Position numbers and translations under genes: made by a program. The notes below the pieces were generated by a model. That model ran no database searches and was not told where the DNA came from. It was given only the letters and a program-made list of their open reading frames with translations. 64,000 nt of DNA, from assembly GCF_009908285.1 (NCBI RefSeq), contig NZ_JAAARM010000016.1:62001-126000 (forward strand). Reading direction: 5' to 3'. Numbering within the stretch: position 1 is the stretch's first letter; every line of letters begins with the position of its first letter. Of this stretch, positions 17,487-26,491 are shown one piece after another. This stretch comes from Pseudomonas sp. Fl4BN1 (lineage in GTDB: Bacteria; Pseudomonadota; Gammaproteobacteria; Pseudomonadales; Pseudomonadaceae).

Positions 17487-18158
17487 ATGCGAGTTCTGCT
17501 CGTTGAAGACCATCTGCAACTGGCCGAAAGTATCGCCCTGGCGCTCAAGAGCACCGGCTTGACCGTGGATGTGTTGCACGATGGGGTGGCCGCCGACCTG
17601 GCCCTTGGCAGCGAGGAATATGCGGTGGCGATCCTCGATGTCGGCTTGCCGCGCATGGACGGTTTCGAGGTCCTGGCGCGCCTGCGGGCCCGGGGCAAGA
17701 ACCTGCCGGTGCTGATGCTTACCGCCCGCAGCGACGTCAAGGACCGGGTCCATGGGCTGAACCTTGGGGCCGACGATTATCTGGCCAAGCCTTTCGAACT
17801 GACCGAGCTCGAAGCCCGGGTCAAGGCATTGTTGCGTCGTAGCGTGCTGGGGGGCGAACGTCAGCAGCGTTGTGGGGTGCTGAGCTATGACCTGGACACC
17901 CGCCGTTTTACCCTTGGTGAAGAGCTGCTGACCTTGACCTCTCGCGAGCAGGCGGTGCTTGAAGCGCTGATTGCCCGTCCCGGTCGGGTAATGAGCAAGG
18001 AGCAGTTGGCATCCCAGGTCTTCGGCCTGGACGAAGAGGCCAGCCCGGATGCCATCGAAATCTACGTCCATCGCTTGCGCAAGAAGCTCGATGGTCATGC
18101 GGTGGCCATCGTTACCTTCCGTGGCCTGGGCTACCTGCTGGAAAGCCGCGATGCATAA
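17487..18158 (+). CDS. tctD: OmpR-family response regulator TctD
   Basis: 223 aa. Receiver domain 1-115 with acidic pair E7/D8, phosphoacceptor Asp51 (AILDVGLP), T79 and Lys101 (YLAKPF). Winged-helix DNA-binding domain 125-223, ending IVTFRGLGYLLE. Divergent from opdH-tctCBA, overlapping tctE by 8 nt. By synteny it activates the tricarboxylate uptake genes in response to external citrate-type acids. Confidence 0.95.
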   Translation: MRVLLVEDHLQLAESIALALKSTGLTVDVLHDGVAADLALGSEEYAVAILDVGLPRMDGFEVLARLRARGKNLPVLMLTARSDVKDRVHGLNLGADDYLAKPFELTELEARVKALLRRSVLGGERQQRCGVLSYDLDTRRFTLGEELLTLTSREQAVLEALIARPGRVMSKEQLASQVFGLDEEASPDAIEIYVHRLRKKLDGHAVAIVTFRGLGYLLESRDA

Positions 18159-19536
18159 GCCCAGCAGCCTGCGCTGGCGGTTGTTGTGGAACCTGGCGTT
18201 GCTGTTGGTGGTGTTGATGCTGGCCAGTGGTCTGAGCGCGTACTGGAATGGGCGCGAGGCCGCTGACACCGCTTACGACCGGACCCTGCTGGCCTCGGCG
18301 CGAACCATTGCCGCCGGCCTGTCCCAGCGTGACGGCAGCCTCAGCGCCAATGTGCCCTACGTGGCCCTGGACACCTTTGCCTACGACAGTGCTGGGCGCA
18401 TCTACTACCAGGTCAACGATATTCACCAGCACTTGATCTCAGGGTATGAAAACCTGCCAGGGCCACCGCCGGGCACCCCGCGTACCGACGACTATCCGGC
18501 CCTGGCACGTTTTTACGATGCCACTTACCAGGGCCAGAATGTGCGGGTGGTTAGCCTGCTCAAGGCGGTCAGTGAGCCGACCATGAATGGCATGGCGGAA
18601 ATCCGTGTGGCGGAGACCGACGAGGCACGGGTCGCCATGGCTCGCAGCCTGATGGCCGATACCCTGCTGCGCCTGGGCATGCTGGCCATCGGCGCTTTGC
18701 TTCTGGTGTGGTTTGCGGTGAGTGCTGCTTTGCGCCCGCTGGAGCGTTTGCGCGGTGCGGTGGAAGAGCGCCAGTCGGATGACTTGCGGCCATTGCCGCT
18801 GGTTTCGGTGCAGCGCGAGCTGTGGCCTCTGGTACGGGCCTTGAATCATTTCACTGAGCGCTTGCGGGAGCAGTTCGAACGCCAGGCGCAGTTCATTGCC
18901 GAGGCCGCCCACGAGTTGCGCACACCGTTGGCGGCGCTCAAGGCACGCCTGGAATTAGGGTTGCGCTCCAACGAACCTGAAACCTGGCGTTCGACTCTGG
19001 AAAGTGCGGCCCAGGGCACCGATCGCCTGACCCATCTGGCCAATCAGTTGCTGTCCCTGGCTCGGGTGGAAAATGGTGCCAGGGCCATCGCCGAGGGCGG
19101 TGCGCAGTTGCTCGACCTCAGCCAGCTGGCTCGGGAGTTGGGCATGGCCATGGCCCCCCTGGCTCATGCCCGGGGCGTGGCGCTGGCCCTGGAGGCCAAC
19201 GAGCCGGTGTGGCTCAAGGGCGAGCCGACCCTGCTCAATGAGCTGCTGAGCAATCTGGTGGACAACGCGTTGGCCCACACCCCGCCGGGCGGCAATGTGG
19301 TGCTGCGGGTGTCGCCGCCGGGTGTGCTGGAGGTGGAGGATGATGGGCCGGGGATTCCCCTGGAAGATCGCGACCGGGTCTTCGAGCGCTTTTACCGACG
19401 CAATCAGCAGGTCGCGGGTTCGGGGTTGGGGCTGGCGATCGTCGGCGAGATCTGCCGCGCCCACCTGGCACAGATCAGCCTGCATGACGGCGAACCTTCA
19501 GGGCTGAAGGTTCGGGTGAGTTTCATCGCCGGTTGA
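18151..19536 (+). CDS. tctE: Sensor histidine kinase TctE
   Basis: 461 aa from the ATG at 18151 that overlaps the tctD stop (ATGCATAA). First helix about 12-30, periplasmic sensor domain 31-165 (VDTFAYDSAGRIYYQ type, 2CSK_N), second helix about 172-192, then HAMP-like linker. The H-box is EAAHELRTPLAAL with His254, followed by NLVDNALAHTPPGGNV (N-box), EVEDDGPGIP (G1), FERFYRR (F) and GSGLGLAIV (G2), so the kinase is complete. It phosphorylates TctD. Confidence 0.94.
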   Translation: MHKPSSLRWRLLWNLALLLVVLMLASGLSAYWNGREAADTAYDRTLLASARTIAAGLSQRDGSLSANVPYVALDTFAYDSAGRIYYQVNDIHQHLISGYENLPGPPPGTPRTDDYPALARFYDATYQGQNVRVVSLLKAVSEPTMNGMAEIRVAETDEARVAMARSLMADTLLRLGMLAIGALLLVWFAVSAALRPLERLRGAVEERQSDDLRPLPLVSVQRELWPLVRALNHFTERLREQFERQAQFIAEAAHELRTPLAALKARLELGLRSNEPETWRSTLESAAQGTDRLTHLANQLLSLARVENGARAIAEGGAQLLDLSQLARELGMAMAPLAHARGVALALEANEPVWLKGEPTLLNELLSNLVDNALAHTPPGGNVVLRVSPPGVLEVEDDGPGIPLEDRDRVFERFYRRNQQVAGSGLGLAIVGEICRAHLAQISLHDGEPSGLKVRVSFIAG

Positions 19537-19540
19537 GGGC

Positions 19541-20362
19541 TCAGTAGAGCATTGAGCGGGATGCTTGCAGATCACCGCACATGGCCTTGTTTTCCGGGTC
19601 GATTCCCAGCTTCTTGAAGGCCGGCACATTGACGGCGTCGATGCGCGAGAGTGGGTGGTCGGTGTCTTTGTGGCAATACAGGGTCGCCACTTGGACCAGG
19701 TCGACATAGTCGATCTGTGGGGACTGGCGGTTGAAATTCAGGTAGTGCCCGGGGATTTCCACCAGTTGCTCGGGGAATTCCCAGACGCGTAGCAGCTTGT
19801 CCCCCAGTAACGGGTGAATGCGTTCGATCACGTGATTGAGGCTGACCGGATCGGAAAGCAGTTCGTAGTGATCTTCGGCGTAGGTCAGGATCGGCAGCAC
19901 GCCGATCTGGTGCACCAGGCCGCCGAGTGCCGCCTGGTCGGGCTTGAGTTGGGAATAGCTGCGGCACAGGGCGTAGCTGACCCCGGCCACCTCCAGGCTG
20001 CTGCGCCAGACGTCGCGCATCTTTTGCTGCACCACTTCGGAACGGGCGTTGAAAATCTGTTCCATCACCAGGCCGATGGCCAGGTTACTGCTGTAGTTGA
20101 TACCTAGGCGGGTGATCGCCGTATGCAGGTCGGTGACTTCCTGGGCTGCTCTCAGCAGGGGGCTGTTGACCACCTTGATCAGCCGCGCGGACAGCGCCGC
20201 GTCGCGACTGATCACCTTGCTCAGGCTGCTGACGCTGATTTCCGGGTCTTCGGCGGCCTGGCGAATCTGCATGGCCACCTCCGGTAGGGTTGGCAGGACC
20301 AAGTCATCGTTGTCGATGGCCTCCACCAAATCCTGTAGGACCTTTTGCGCCAGCTCAGTCAT
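19541..20362 (-). CDS. HDOD domain protein
   Basis: 273 aa made of one HDOD domain (about 20-215), the metal-free relative of HD phosphohydrolases: LPTLPEVAMQIRQ, SKVISRDAALSARLIKVVNSP, and LGGLVHQIGVLPIL. HDOD proteins act in signalling, often linked to c-di-GMP or motility, and have no known catalysis. The stop lies only 4 nt from the convergent tctE stop. It is 37 nt downstream of ygfZ, so the two may be cotranscribed. Confidence 0.88.
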   Translation of the reverse strand: MTELAQKVLQDLVEAIDNDDLVLPTLPEVAMQIRQAAEDPEISVSSLSKVISRDAALSARLIKVVNSPLLRAAQEVTDLHTAITRLGINYSSNLAIGLVMEQIFNARSEVVQQKMRDVWRSSLEVAGVSYALCRSYSQLKPDQAALGGLVHQIGVLPILTYAEDHYELLSDPVSLNHVIERIHPLLGDKLLRVWEFPEQLVEIPGHYLNFNRQSPQIDYVDLVQVATLYCHKDTDHPLSRIDAVNVPAFKKLGIDPENKAMCGDLQASRSMLY

Positions 20363-20399
20363 TTCAGTTCTCTAGGGTGTTGCAAAAAAGGGCAGGCGA

Positions 20400-21341
20400 T
20401 CAACGTTGGATTTCGCGATCACGGTCCAACTGGTATGGCAGATCCAGCAATTGCAGGCCCGGCCCTTCGAGTGTTCCAAGGTGCAGGTTGCCATCTTCCA
20501 CCGCCTCGGCCTGCAATACGGCCAGCAATTCCACTTGTTGCTGCGCCTGGGCGGCCAGCACCACTTCGCCAATGGCGCTGTTGTGGGTGGGGGAGAACAG
20601 CGGGGTACCAGGAGCAGGCAGTTCGCCAGCGGGCAATGCCAGGCGGTACAGACGGCGCTTGAGTTTGCCCAGGTATTGCATGCGCGCGACGATTTCCTGG
20701 CCGGTGTAGCAGCCTTTCTTGAAGCTGACGCCGCCAACGGCCTGCAGGTTGAGCATCTGCGGAATGAACAGTTCGCGGGTCTGCGGCATGACTTGGCCCA
20801 GGCCGGCGCGAATCTGGCCCAGCAGCCACTGGTTCAGTTCGCCTTGGGGCAGTTGCGCGGCGAGTTGTGGGCGCAGGCTGTCGGCGCGTTCCGCCGGAAC
20901 CCAGAGTTCGGCGCGGTGGCTTGAGGCGCGCACGGCAATCAGGCCGTCGGCACGGACTACGGCACCGTCTGCCTCGGGTAAATCAAGGCCCAGTCCGTTC
21001 AGGACGGCTTGCCCGTTGGCGAGGCCAAAACGCACCCAGTTGGCGCTTTCATCGGCGAGTTTGGCCTTGGAGAACACCGCGTATTTCTTCAGGTCCGCCA
21101 ATTGCGGCTCGATCAACTCGCTGGCCATCGCCAGCAGGCAGCCGTCGCCATCGAGCAGGATGCGGAAGCTCGATTGCATGCGGCCTTTCTGGGTGCAGCG
21201 GGCGCCCAGGCTGGACTGGGAGTCGTTGAGGTAATTGAGGTTGCAGGTCAGCTGACCCTGAAGGAATTTGCTGGCATCAGGGCCGCGGACGGCGAGCACG
21301 CCTTCGTGGGACAGGGGGCAGAAAAAAGCGGAGTCAGCCAT
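20400..21341 (-). CDS. ygfZ: Folate-binding protein YgfZ
   Basis: 313 aa of the GcvT/YgfZ fold. The diagnostic motif KGCYTGQEIVAR, with its essential Cys, is present near residue 210, and FLQGQLTCNL near residue 25. YgfZ is a tetrahydrofolate-binding protein that helps make or repair Fe-S clusters. It is divergent from sdhE, as in other Pseudomonas. A promoter for sdhE must lie in the 149-bp gap. Confidence 0.93.
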   Translation of the reverse strand: MADSAFFCPLSHEGVLAVRGPDASKFLQGQLTCNLNYLNDSQSSLGARCTQKGRMQSSFRILLDGDGCLLAMASELIEPQLADLKKYAVFSKAKLADESANWVRFGLANGQAVLNGLGLDLPEADGAVVRADGLIAVRASSHRAELWVPAERADSLRPQLAAQLPQGELNQWLLGQIRAGLGQVMPQTRELFIPQMLNLQAVGGVSFKKGCYTGQEIVARMQYLGKLKRRLYRLALPAGELPAPGTPLFSPTHNSAIGEVVLAAQAQQQVELLAVLQAEAVEDGNLHLGTLEGPGLQLLDLPYQLDRDREIQR

Positions 21342-21490
21342 GGTTCATCGCAGGGTAAAAAGTCTGGAGCACATCATAAGGGGGCGCCCTTGAAATGGAT
21401 AGTTTCCAAAGGATGGGCGGTGACCGACCAAAGCCGACTGTTCTGGTGTTCCCTGGACTGTATACTTGCCCTCTATTTGAGGAGTGCTCC

Positions 21491-21745
21491 ATGGTTGAAG
21501 ATGTTGAACTGAATCGCCTCTACTGGCACAGCCGTCGCGGCATGCTTGAGCTGGACGTATTGTTGGTGCCGTTCGTCAGGGAGGTGTATGCGCATCTCAA
21601 TGAGACTGATCGCGAGTGCTACCGCAAGCTGCTGGAATGCGAAGATCAGGACATGTTCGGCTGGTTCATGGAGCGCAACGAGTCCGAGGATCCTGAGCTG
21701 CAGCGCATGGTTCGGATGATTCTGGACCGTGTCCAACCCAAGTAG
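21491..21745 (+). CDS. sdhE: SdhE, FAD assembly factor for succinate dehydrogenase
   Basis: 84 aa from the ATG at 21491, preceded by GAGGAG. It contains the SdhE signature LYWHSRRGMLELD (RGxxE) near 9-21 and DMFGWFMERNESEDPEL. SdhE helps attach FAD covalently to SdhA. A TATACT stretch at 21461 may be the -10 element. The ORF extends upstream to 21395 in frame, but that part crosses the likely promoter and does not match the family. Confidence 0.92.
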   Translation: MVEDVELNRLYWHSRRGMLELDVLLVPFVREVYAHLNETDRECYRKLLECEDQDMFGWFMERNESEDPELQRMVRMILDRVQPK

Positions 21746-22181
21746 CCTGTTCGAGAGTCGCTGGCAGCCTTCACGGCAACTGCTGGCGGCCTACCTTCTG
21801 GCCCAGGCGTTCGCCCTGGGCGCGGTTTTTCTGTTGGATATCCCGTCGGTCGCCAAGCTCCTGGGGACTTTGCTGTGCCTGCTGCATGCCTGCTGGGTTT
21901 TGCCCCGGCAGATTTTGTTGAGTCATTCTCGGGCGTTCAGCCGTTTGCGGTATTCGGCTGAGGGTTGGCAGTTGTGGAGTTCGGCCAAGGGCTGGCAGGC
22001 GGTGCATTTGCATCCCGATAGCCTGGCGCTGCCCGTGATCGTAGTGCTGCGCTTTCGCCTGGCGGGTGAGCGTTGGGTACGGTCGATCTGCGTGCCGCGG
22101 GATGCGCAGGCCGCCGATGAGCATCGGCGCCTGCGGGTGCGGCTCAAGTTCAGTCGGCGTAGGTGGGCGGTACCAGAATAG
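21729..22181 (+). CDS. ygfX: YgfX-like membrane protein
   Basis: 150 aa starting at a GTG that lies inside the last codons of sdhE, so they overlap by 17 nt and are coupled. Two helices at about 17-55 (LLAAYLLAQAFALGAVFLLDIP; LLGTLLCLLHACWVLP), then a basic cytoplasmic domain. This is the YgfX/CptA family, always next to sdhE; in E. coli YgfX has been described as a toxin-like membrane protein. The 3' end overlaps the convergent nadB by 32 bp. Confidence 0.8.
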   Translation: MSNPSSLFESRWQPSRQLLAAYLLAQAFALGAVFLLDIPSVAKLLGTLLCLLHACWVLPRQILLSHSRAFSRLRYSAEGWQLWSSAKGWQAVHLHPDSLALPVIVVLRFRLAGERWVRSICVPRDAQAADEHRRLRVRLKFSRRRWAVPE

Positions 22182-23766
22182 TGTCGCGGGCTTCGGGCAG
22201 CAGGTGCGGGTAGTCGAGGGTGTAGTGCAGGCCCCGGCTTTCCTTGCGTTCCATGGCCGAGAGGATCATCAATTCGGCCACCTGGGCCAGGTTGCGCAAC
22301 TCGATCAGGTCGCGGCTGACCTTGTAGTTGCTGTAGAACTCGTCGATCTCGTCCAGCAGCAGGCGCACCCGGTGCTGAGCCCGTTGCAGGCGCTTGTTGG
22401 TGCGCACGATGCCGACGTAATCCCACATGAATCGCCGCAGTTCGTCCCAGTTGTGCGCAATGATCACGTCTTCGTCTGAGTCGGTGACCTGGCTGGCGTC
22501 CCAGGCGGGCAGAGCGATGGGGATCGACACTTGTGGCAGTTGCCGAAGGATGTCGGCCGCCGCTGAGCGGGCATAGACAAAACACTCAAGCAGCGAGTTG
22601 CTGGCCATGCGGTTGGCGCCATGCAGGCCGGTAAAGCTGGTTTCGCCAATGGCGTACAGGCCGGGCACATCGGTGCGACCTTGTTGGTCGACCATCACCC
22701 CGCCACAGGTGTAGTGGGCCGCCGGCACCACCGGGATCGGCTGCCGGGTGATGTCGATGGAGAACTCCAGGCAGCGTTCATACACGGTGGGGAAGTGACT
22801 TTTGATGAAGGCTTCCGGCTTGTGACTGATGTCCAGATAGACGCAGTCGATCCCCAGGCGCTTCATTTCATGGTCGATGGCCCGGGCGACGATATCCCGT
22901 GGGGCCAGTTCAGCCCGTGGATCAAAGCGTGGCATGAAGCGTTCGCCGTTGGGCAGCTTCAGGTGCGCACCTTCGCCGCGCAGGGCCTCGGTGATCAGGA
23001 AGCTCTTGGCCAGGGGGTGATACAGGCAGGTAGGGTGGAACTGGTTGAATTCCAGGTTGGCCACCCGGCAGCCCGAACGCCAGGCCATCGCAATGCCGTC
23101 GCCGCAGGCGCTGTCGGGGTTGCTGGTATAGAGATAGACCTTGGCGGCACCGCCGGAGGCGAGGATCACGAAGCGTGCGCCAAAGGTATCCACCTCGCCG
23201 GTGCCACGGTTGAGCACGTAGGCGCCCAGGCAGCGGTCGCCTTCCAGCCCCAGGCGCTTCTCGGTGATCAGATCGACCGCGACCCGCTGCTCCAGCAGCT
23301 CGATATTGGGGTGTTGCCGGGCTTGGGCGAGCAAGGTCTTGAAGATCGCTGCGCCGGTGGCATCGGCAGCGTGGATGATTCGCCGGTGGCTGTGACCACC
23401 TTCACGGGTCAGGTGGAATTCGAAGCCGTTGTCTTCGCTGCTGGCATCTTCATCGCGGGTAAAGGGCACGCCTTGGTCGATCAGCCATTGGATGGCCTCG
23501 CGGCTGTGCTCCACGGTAAAGCGCACTGCATCTTCGTGACACAGGCCGCCGCCGGCATTGAGGGTGTCATCGACGTGGGATTCGATGGTGTCGGTATCGT
23601 CCAGCACCGCCGCCACGCCGCCCTGGGCCCTGTAGGTCGAGCCGTTGGCGAGGTCACCTTTGCTCAGGACGGCAATACGTAGGTGACTGGGCAAGGTCAG
23701 CGCCAGGCTCAAGCCGGCAGCGCCGCTGCCAATCACCAGAACATCGTGTTGAAACTGTTGGCTCAT
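22150..23766 (-). CDS. nadB: L-aspartate oxidase
   Basis: 538 aa from the ATG at 23766. FAD-binding GXGXXG is VLVIGSGAAGLSLAL at 9-23. The succinate dehydrogenase/fumarate reductase flavoprotein fold follows, with the NadB-type EFNQFHPTCLY, the GGEGAHL-like RGEGAHLKLPNGERF and HYTCGGVMVDQQGRTDVPGLYAIGE blocks. It oxidises L-aspartate to iminoaspartate, the first step of de novo NAD synthesis. Its partner nadA is not in this window. A candidate -10 TATACT lies at the complement of 23852-23857. Confidence 0.96.
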   Translation of the reverse strand: MSQQFQHDVLVIGSGAAGLSLALTLPSHLRIAVLSKGDLANGSTYRAQGGVAAVLDDTDTIESHVDDTLNAGGGLCHEDAVRFTVEHSREAIQWLIDQGVPFTRDEDASSEDNGFEFHLTREGGHSHRRIIHAADATGAAIFKTLLAQARQHPNIELLEQRVAVDLITEKRLGLEGDRCLGAYVLNRGTGEVDTFGARFVILASGGAAKVYLYTSNPDSACGDGIAMAWRSGCRVANLEFNQFHPTCLYHPLAKSFLITEALRGEGAHLKLPNGERFMPRFDPRAELAPRDIVARAIDHEMKRLGIDCVYLDISHKPEAFIKSHFPTVYERCLEFSIDITRQPIPVVPAAHYTCGGVMVDQQGRTDVPGLYAIGETSFTGLHGANRMASNSLLECFVYARSAAADILRQLPQVSIPIALPAWDASQVTDSDEDVIIAHNWDELRRFMWDYVGIVRTNKRLQRAQHRVRLLLDEIDEFYSNYKVSRDLIELRNLAQVAELMILSAMERKESRGLHYTLDYPHLLPEARDTILVPPTYAD

Positions 23767-24045
23767 TTGAAGGATTCCGCTCAAAGCGACCCAGGACAGG
23801 GTTGGCGCAAGACGCCTGAATCGGCGAGTCAAAGCAGCCACACAGCGCACTAGTATATAGAGGGGGGGATCGGCACAATAGTCGCGCCTTCATGGCATCG
23901 TGCGTCTTTGCTGAGCAGCAGCGTTGCTCTCGGTCAGCCCGGGATTTGCGGGCGTTCCAGGCTCTGAAAGGGCTGATCGAAGACGTAGTGCTGTTTTTCT
24001 CTTCACCGTTACACAATCTTCGTCTGGCACAGCTATAAAGATTGG

Positions 24046-24073
24046 GAACTTTTGCCAAGGCCCCAAACTCAAT
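24046..24073 (+). promoter_or_regulatory. Distal AlgU-type promoter of algU
   Basis: GAACTT (24046-24051), a 17-bp spacer and TCAAT (24069-24073). AlgU/RpoE promoters have GAACTT, 16-17 bp, TCtga. It lies about 250 bp ahead of algU and would provide autoregulation. Confidence 0.6.
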
Positions 24074-24239
24074 AGAAGGTTGCCTGAAAGAAGGGACAGT
24101 GTCGGCTCTATCCAAGGTTTTCAATGTGTCCCTTGTGACAGAAATCGGCGACAGGATTATTCGCGCAGCCGGCCTTGCCCGCGCTGCGTTTTTCGTGCGT
24201 GCCGGATCAGAGCCCGCAGGAAACTTGCTTGGAGGGGGA

Positions 24240-24266
24240 GAACTTTTGCGAAAAGCCCGAGTCTAT
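24240..24266 (+). promoter_or_regulatory. Proximal AlgU-type promoter of algU
   Basis: GAACTT (24240-24245), a 16-bp spacer and TCTAT (24262-24266), again an AlgU-type layout. It is about 60 bp ahead of the start codon. Both -35 boxes are followed by TTGC, suggesting a shared extended element. Confidence 0.7.
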
Positions 24267-24325
24267 GTTTGCAAGCCTGATCGATTAGTGATGCAAGCCT
24301 CCTCCGAGCTTATCGAGGAGTGTTC

Positions 24326-24907
24326 ATGCTAACCCAGGAAGAGGATCAGCAGCTGGTCGAGCGCGTTCAGCGTGGCGACAAGCGAGCGTTCGATCTGCTC
24401 GTGCTGAAATACCAGCACAAAATTCTCGGGTTGATCGTGCGTTTCGTGCACGACACCCATGAAGCCCAGGATGTCGCACAAGAAGCCTTTATCAAGGCTT
24501 ATCGTGCACTAGGTAATTTTCGTGGTGATAGCGCGTTTTACACGTGGCTTTACCGTATCGCCATCAACACGGCGAAAAACTATCTGGTTTCACGCGGCCG
24601 TCGGCCGCCAGATAGCGATGTGAGTTCTGAAGATGCGGAGTTCTATGACGGCGATCATGGCCTGAAGGATCTCGAATCGCCGGAACGTGCATTGCTGCGG
24701 GATGAGATCGAGGGCACCGTCCATCGAACCATTCAGCAACTGCCGGAAGATTTGCGTACAGCCTTAACTTTACGTGAGTTCGATGGTCTGAGTTACGAGG
24801 ACATTGCGAGCGTCATGCAGTGTCCGGTGGGTACCGTGCGCTCCCGGATTTTCCGCGCTCGGGAGGCCATCGATAAAGCCCTGCAGCCGTTGTTGCAGGA
24901 AACCTGA
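24326..24907 (+). CDS. algU: ECF sigma factor AlgU (RpoE/AlgT)
   Basis: 193 aa, the same as P. aeruginosa AlgU. Region 2 holds FDLLVLKYQHKILGLIVRFV and DVAQEAFIKAYRALGNFRGDSAFYTWLYRIAINTAKN; region 4 holds LRTALTLREFDGLSYEDIASVMQCPVGTVRSRIFRAREAI. The start at 24326 fits GAGGAG 5 nt ahead. AlgU runs envelope-stress and alginate genes and is held by MucA at the membrane. Genes mucA, mucB and mucD follow in order. Confidence 0.98.
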   Translation: MLTQEEDQQLVERVQRGDKRAFDLLVLKYQHKILGLIVRFVHDTHEAQDVAQEAFIKAYRALGNFRGDSAFYTWLYRIAINTAKNYLVSRGRRPPDSDVSSEDAEFYDGDHGLKDLESPERALLRDEIEGTVHRTIQQLPEDLRTALTLREFDGLSYEDIASVMQCPVGTVRSRIFRAREAIDKALQPLLQET

Positions 24908-24938
24908 GACAGCGGCGACAGCCAAGAGAGGAACCGCA

Positions 24939-25526
24939 ATGAGTCGTGAAGCCCTGCAGGAATCGCTGTCCGCGGTGATGGATAACGAAGCGGACGAACT
25001 GGAATTGCGTCGGGTATTGAATGCCGTCGACGAAGTGGAAACCCGTGAAACTTGGGCCCGTTATCAAATCGCCCGGGCAGCTATGCACAAGGAGTTGCTG
25101 ATTCCACGTCTGGACATTGCCGCTGCCGTTTCTGCAGCTCTGGCTGATGAAGCCGTGCCGGCCAAAGCCTCTCGCGGACCATGGCGCAGCCTGGGCCGTC
25201 TGGCGGTAGCCGCGTCGGTGACCGTGGCAGTATTGGCGGGTGTCCGCCTGTACAATCACGATGAGATTGCCGGCGTCGAACTAGCCCAGCGGGCTGGTCA
25301 GCCAACCCTGGCGACTCCACAAGTCAAAGGCCCAGCGGTATTGGCCGGCTACAATGAAAGTTCGGAAGCCACCGGCCCCATGGCCAATGGCGTATTGCAA
25401 GGGCAGCCAGGTTGGCATGACCAGCGCCTGCCAAGCTATCTGCGTCAGCATGCTCAGCAGGCTGCACTCAAAGGCACTGAAAGCGCTCTGCCTTATGCCC
25501 GTGCAGCAAGCCTGGAAAACCGCTAA
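24939..25526 (+). CDS. mucA: Anti-sigma factor MucA
   Basis: 195 aa, near the 194 aa of P. aeruginosa. N-terminal cytoplasmic anti-sigma domain 1-80 (LQESLSAVMDNEADELELRRVL), a helix at about 87-105 (LGRLAVAASVTVAVLAGVRL), and a periplasmic domain ending SLENR that binds MucB. The frame is unbroken, so this strain has no mucA22-like truncation. AGAGAGGAA precedes the start. Confidence 0.95.
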   Translation: MSREALQESLSAVMDNEADELELRRVLNAVDEVETRETWARYQIARAAMHKELLIPRLDIAAAVSAALADEAVPAKASRGPWRSLGRLAVAASVTVAVLAGVRLYNHDEIAGVELAQRAGQPTLATPQVKGPAVLAGYNESSEATGPMANGVLQGQPGWHDQRLPSYLRQHAQQAALKGTESALPYARAASLENR

Positions 25527-25534
25527 GGAGGATC

Positions 25535-26491
25535 ATGCGCGCCATACCTCTACTATCGCTTCTGCTGAGTGGCTGGTTTGTGGTTCCAGCCTACGCCGAC
25601 GAAGCCCAGGACTGGTTGCAGCGTCTTGGGCAAGCGGAACAGCAGCAAAGCTTTCAGGGCACCTTCGTTTATGAGCGTAACGGTAGTTTTTCTACCCATA
25701 ACATCTGGCATCGCGTCCAGGATGGAAAGGTCCGTGAGCGGTTGACCCAGCTCGATGGATCCGCTCAAGAGGTGGTGCGTGTCGATGGCCGTACCCAGTG
25801 CGTCAGCGGTACGCTGGTGGCAGGGTTGGGCGATTCTCCGGACTCTGCGGCGCGTGCGCTGGATCCGCAAAAACTCAAGAATTGGTACGACCTTGCTGTC
25901 ATTGGCAAGTCGCGTGTGGCTGGGCGCCCGGCGGTGATCGTGTCGCTTACGCCTCGGGACCAGCATCGTTACGGTTTTGAATTGCATCTGGATCGTGAAA
26001 CCGGCCTGCCACTGAAATCCCTGTTGTTGAATGACAAGGGGCAGTTGCTGGAGCGTTTTCAATTCACTCGCCTGGATACGGCGAATGTACCCGAGGAAGC
26101 CGAGTTGCGCCCCAGTGCGGACTGCAAGCCGGTCTCCTTGGACAGTGACAAGGCCTCGGCGATCAAGAGTGCGCAAACCTGGCACTCCGACTGGTTGCCT
26201 CCAGGCTTCGAGTTGACCAGCAGTACCGCGCGCAAGGATCCGGAAACCAAGACCCTGGTCAACAGCCTGCTGTATGACGACGGGCTGGCGCGTTTTTCGG
26301 TGTTCCTCGAGCCGCTCAATGGCGCGACGGTCACCGATACTCGGACGCAGCTCGGGCCTACCGTCGCGGTGTCGCGGCGTTTGACCACGCCCGATGGTGA
26401 AATGATGGTCACCGTGGTCGGGGAAATCCCCATTGGCACCGCTGAACGTATTGCGCTGTCGATGCGCTCCGATGCTACCGCCAAGCAATGA
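25535..26491 (+). CDS. mucB: Periplasmic regulator MucB (RseB)
   Basis: 318 aa with signal peptide ending AYA-DEAQDW (residue about 21). The large N-terminal RseB domain has SFQGTFVYERNGSF and the C-terminal domain DSDWLPPGFEL-like HSDWLPPGFELTSS. MucB shields MucA from AlgW protease until lipids or unfolded porins release it. It starts 8 nt after mucA. Confidence 0.95.
   Translation: MRAIPLLSLLLSGWFVVPAYADEAQDWLQRLGQAEQQQSFQGTFVYERNGSFSTHNIWHRVQDGKVRERLTQLDGSAQEVVRVDGRTQCVSGTLVAGLGDSPDSAARALDPQKLKNWYDLAVIGKSRVAGRPAVIVSLTPRDQHRYGFELHLDRETGLPLKSLLLNDKGQLLERFQFTRLDTANVPEEAELRPSADCKPVSLDSDKASAIKSAQTWHSDWLPPGFELTSSTARKDPETKTLVNSLLYDDGLARFSVFLEPLNGATVTDTRTQLGPTVAVSRRLTTPDGEMMVTVVGEIPIGTAERIALSMRSDATAKQ

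Larger units (their letters stand above)
23767..24325. other. nadB-algU divergent promoter region
   Basis: 559 bp with no convincing gene. It holds a nadB promoter candidate (TTGTGC, 15 bp, TATACT on the minus strand, -10 at 23857-23852) and two ECF-type promoters for algU, listed separately. An open frame on the plus strand from 24042 lies across both algU promoters and is taken as chance. Confidence 0.6.

Noticed and set aside
24042..24332. A 96-codon frame upstream of algU
   Set aside because: It covers the two AlgU-type promoters and runs into the algU start; no ribosome-binding site or family resemblance.
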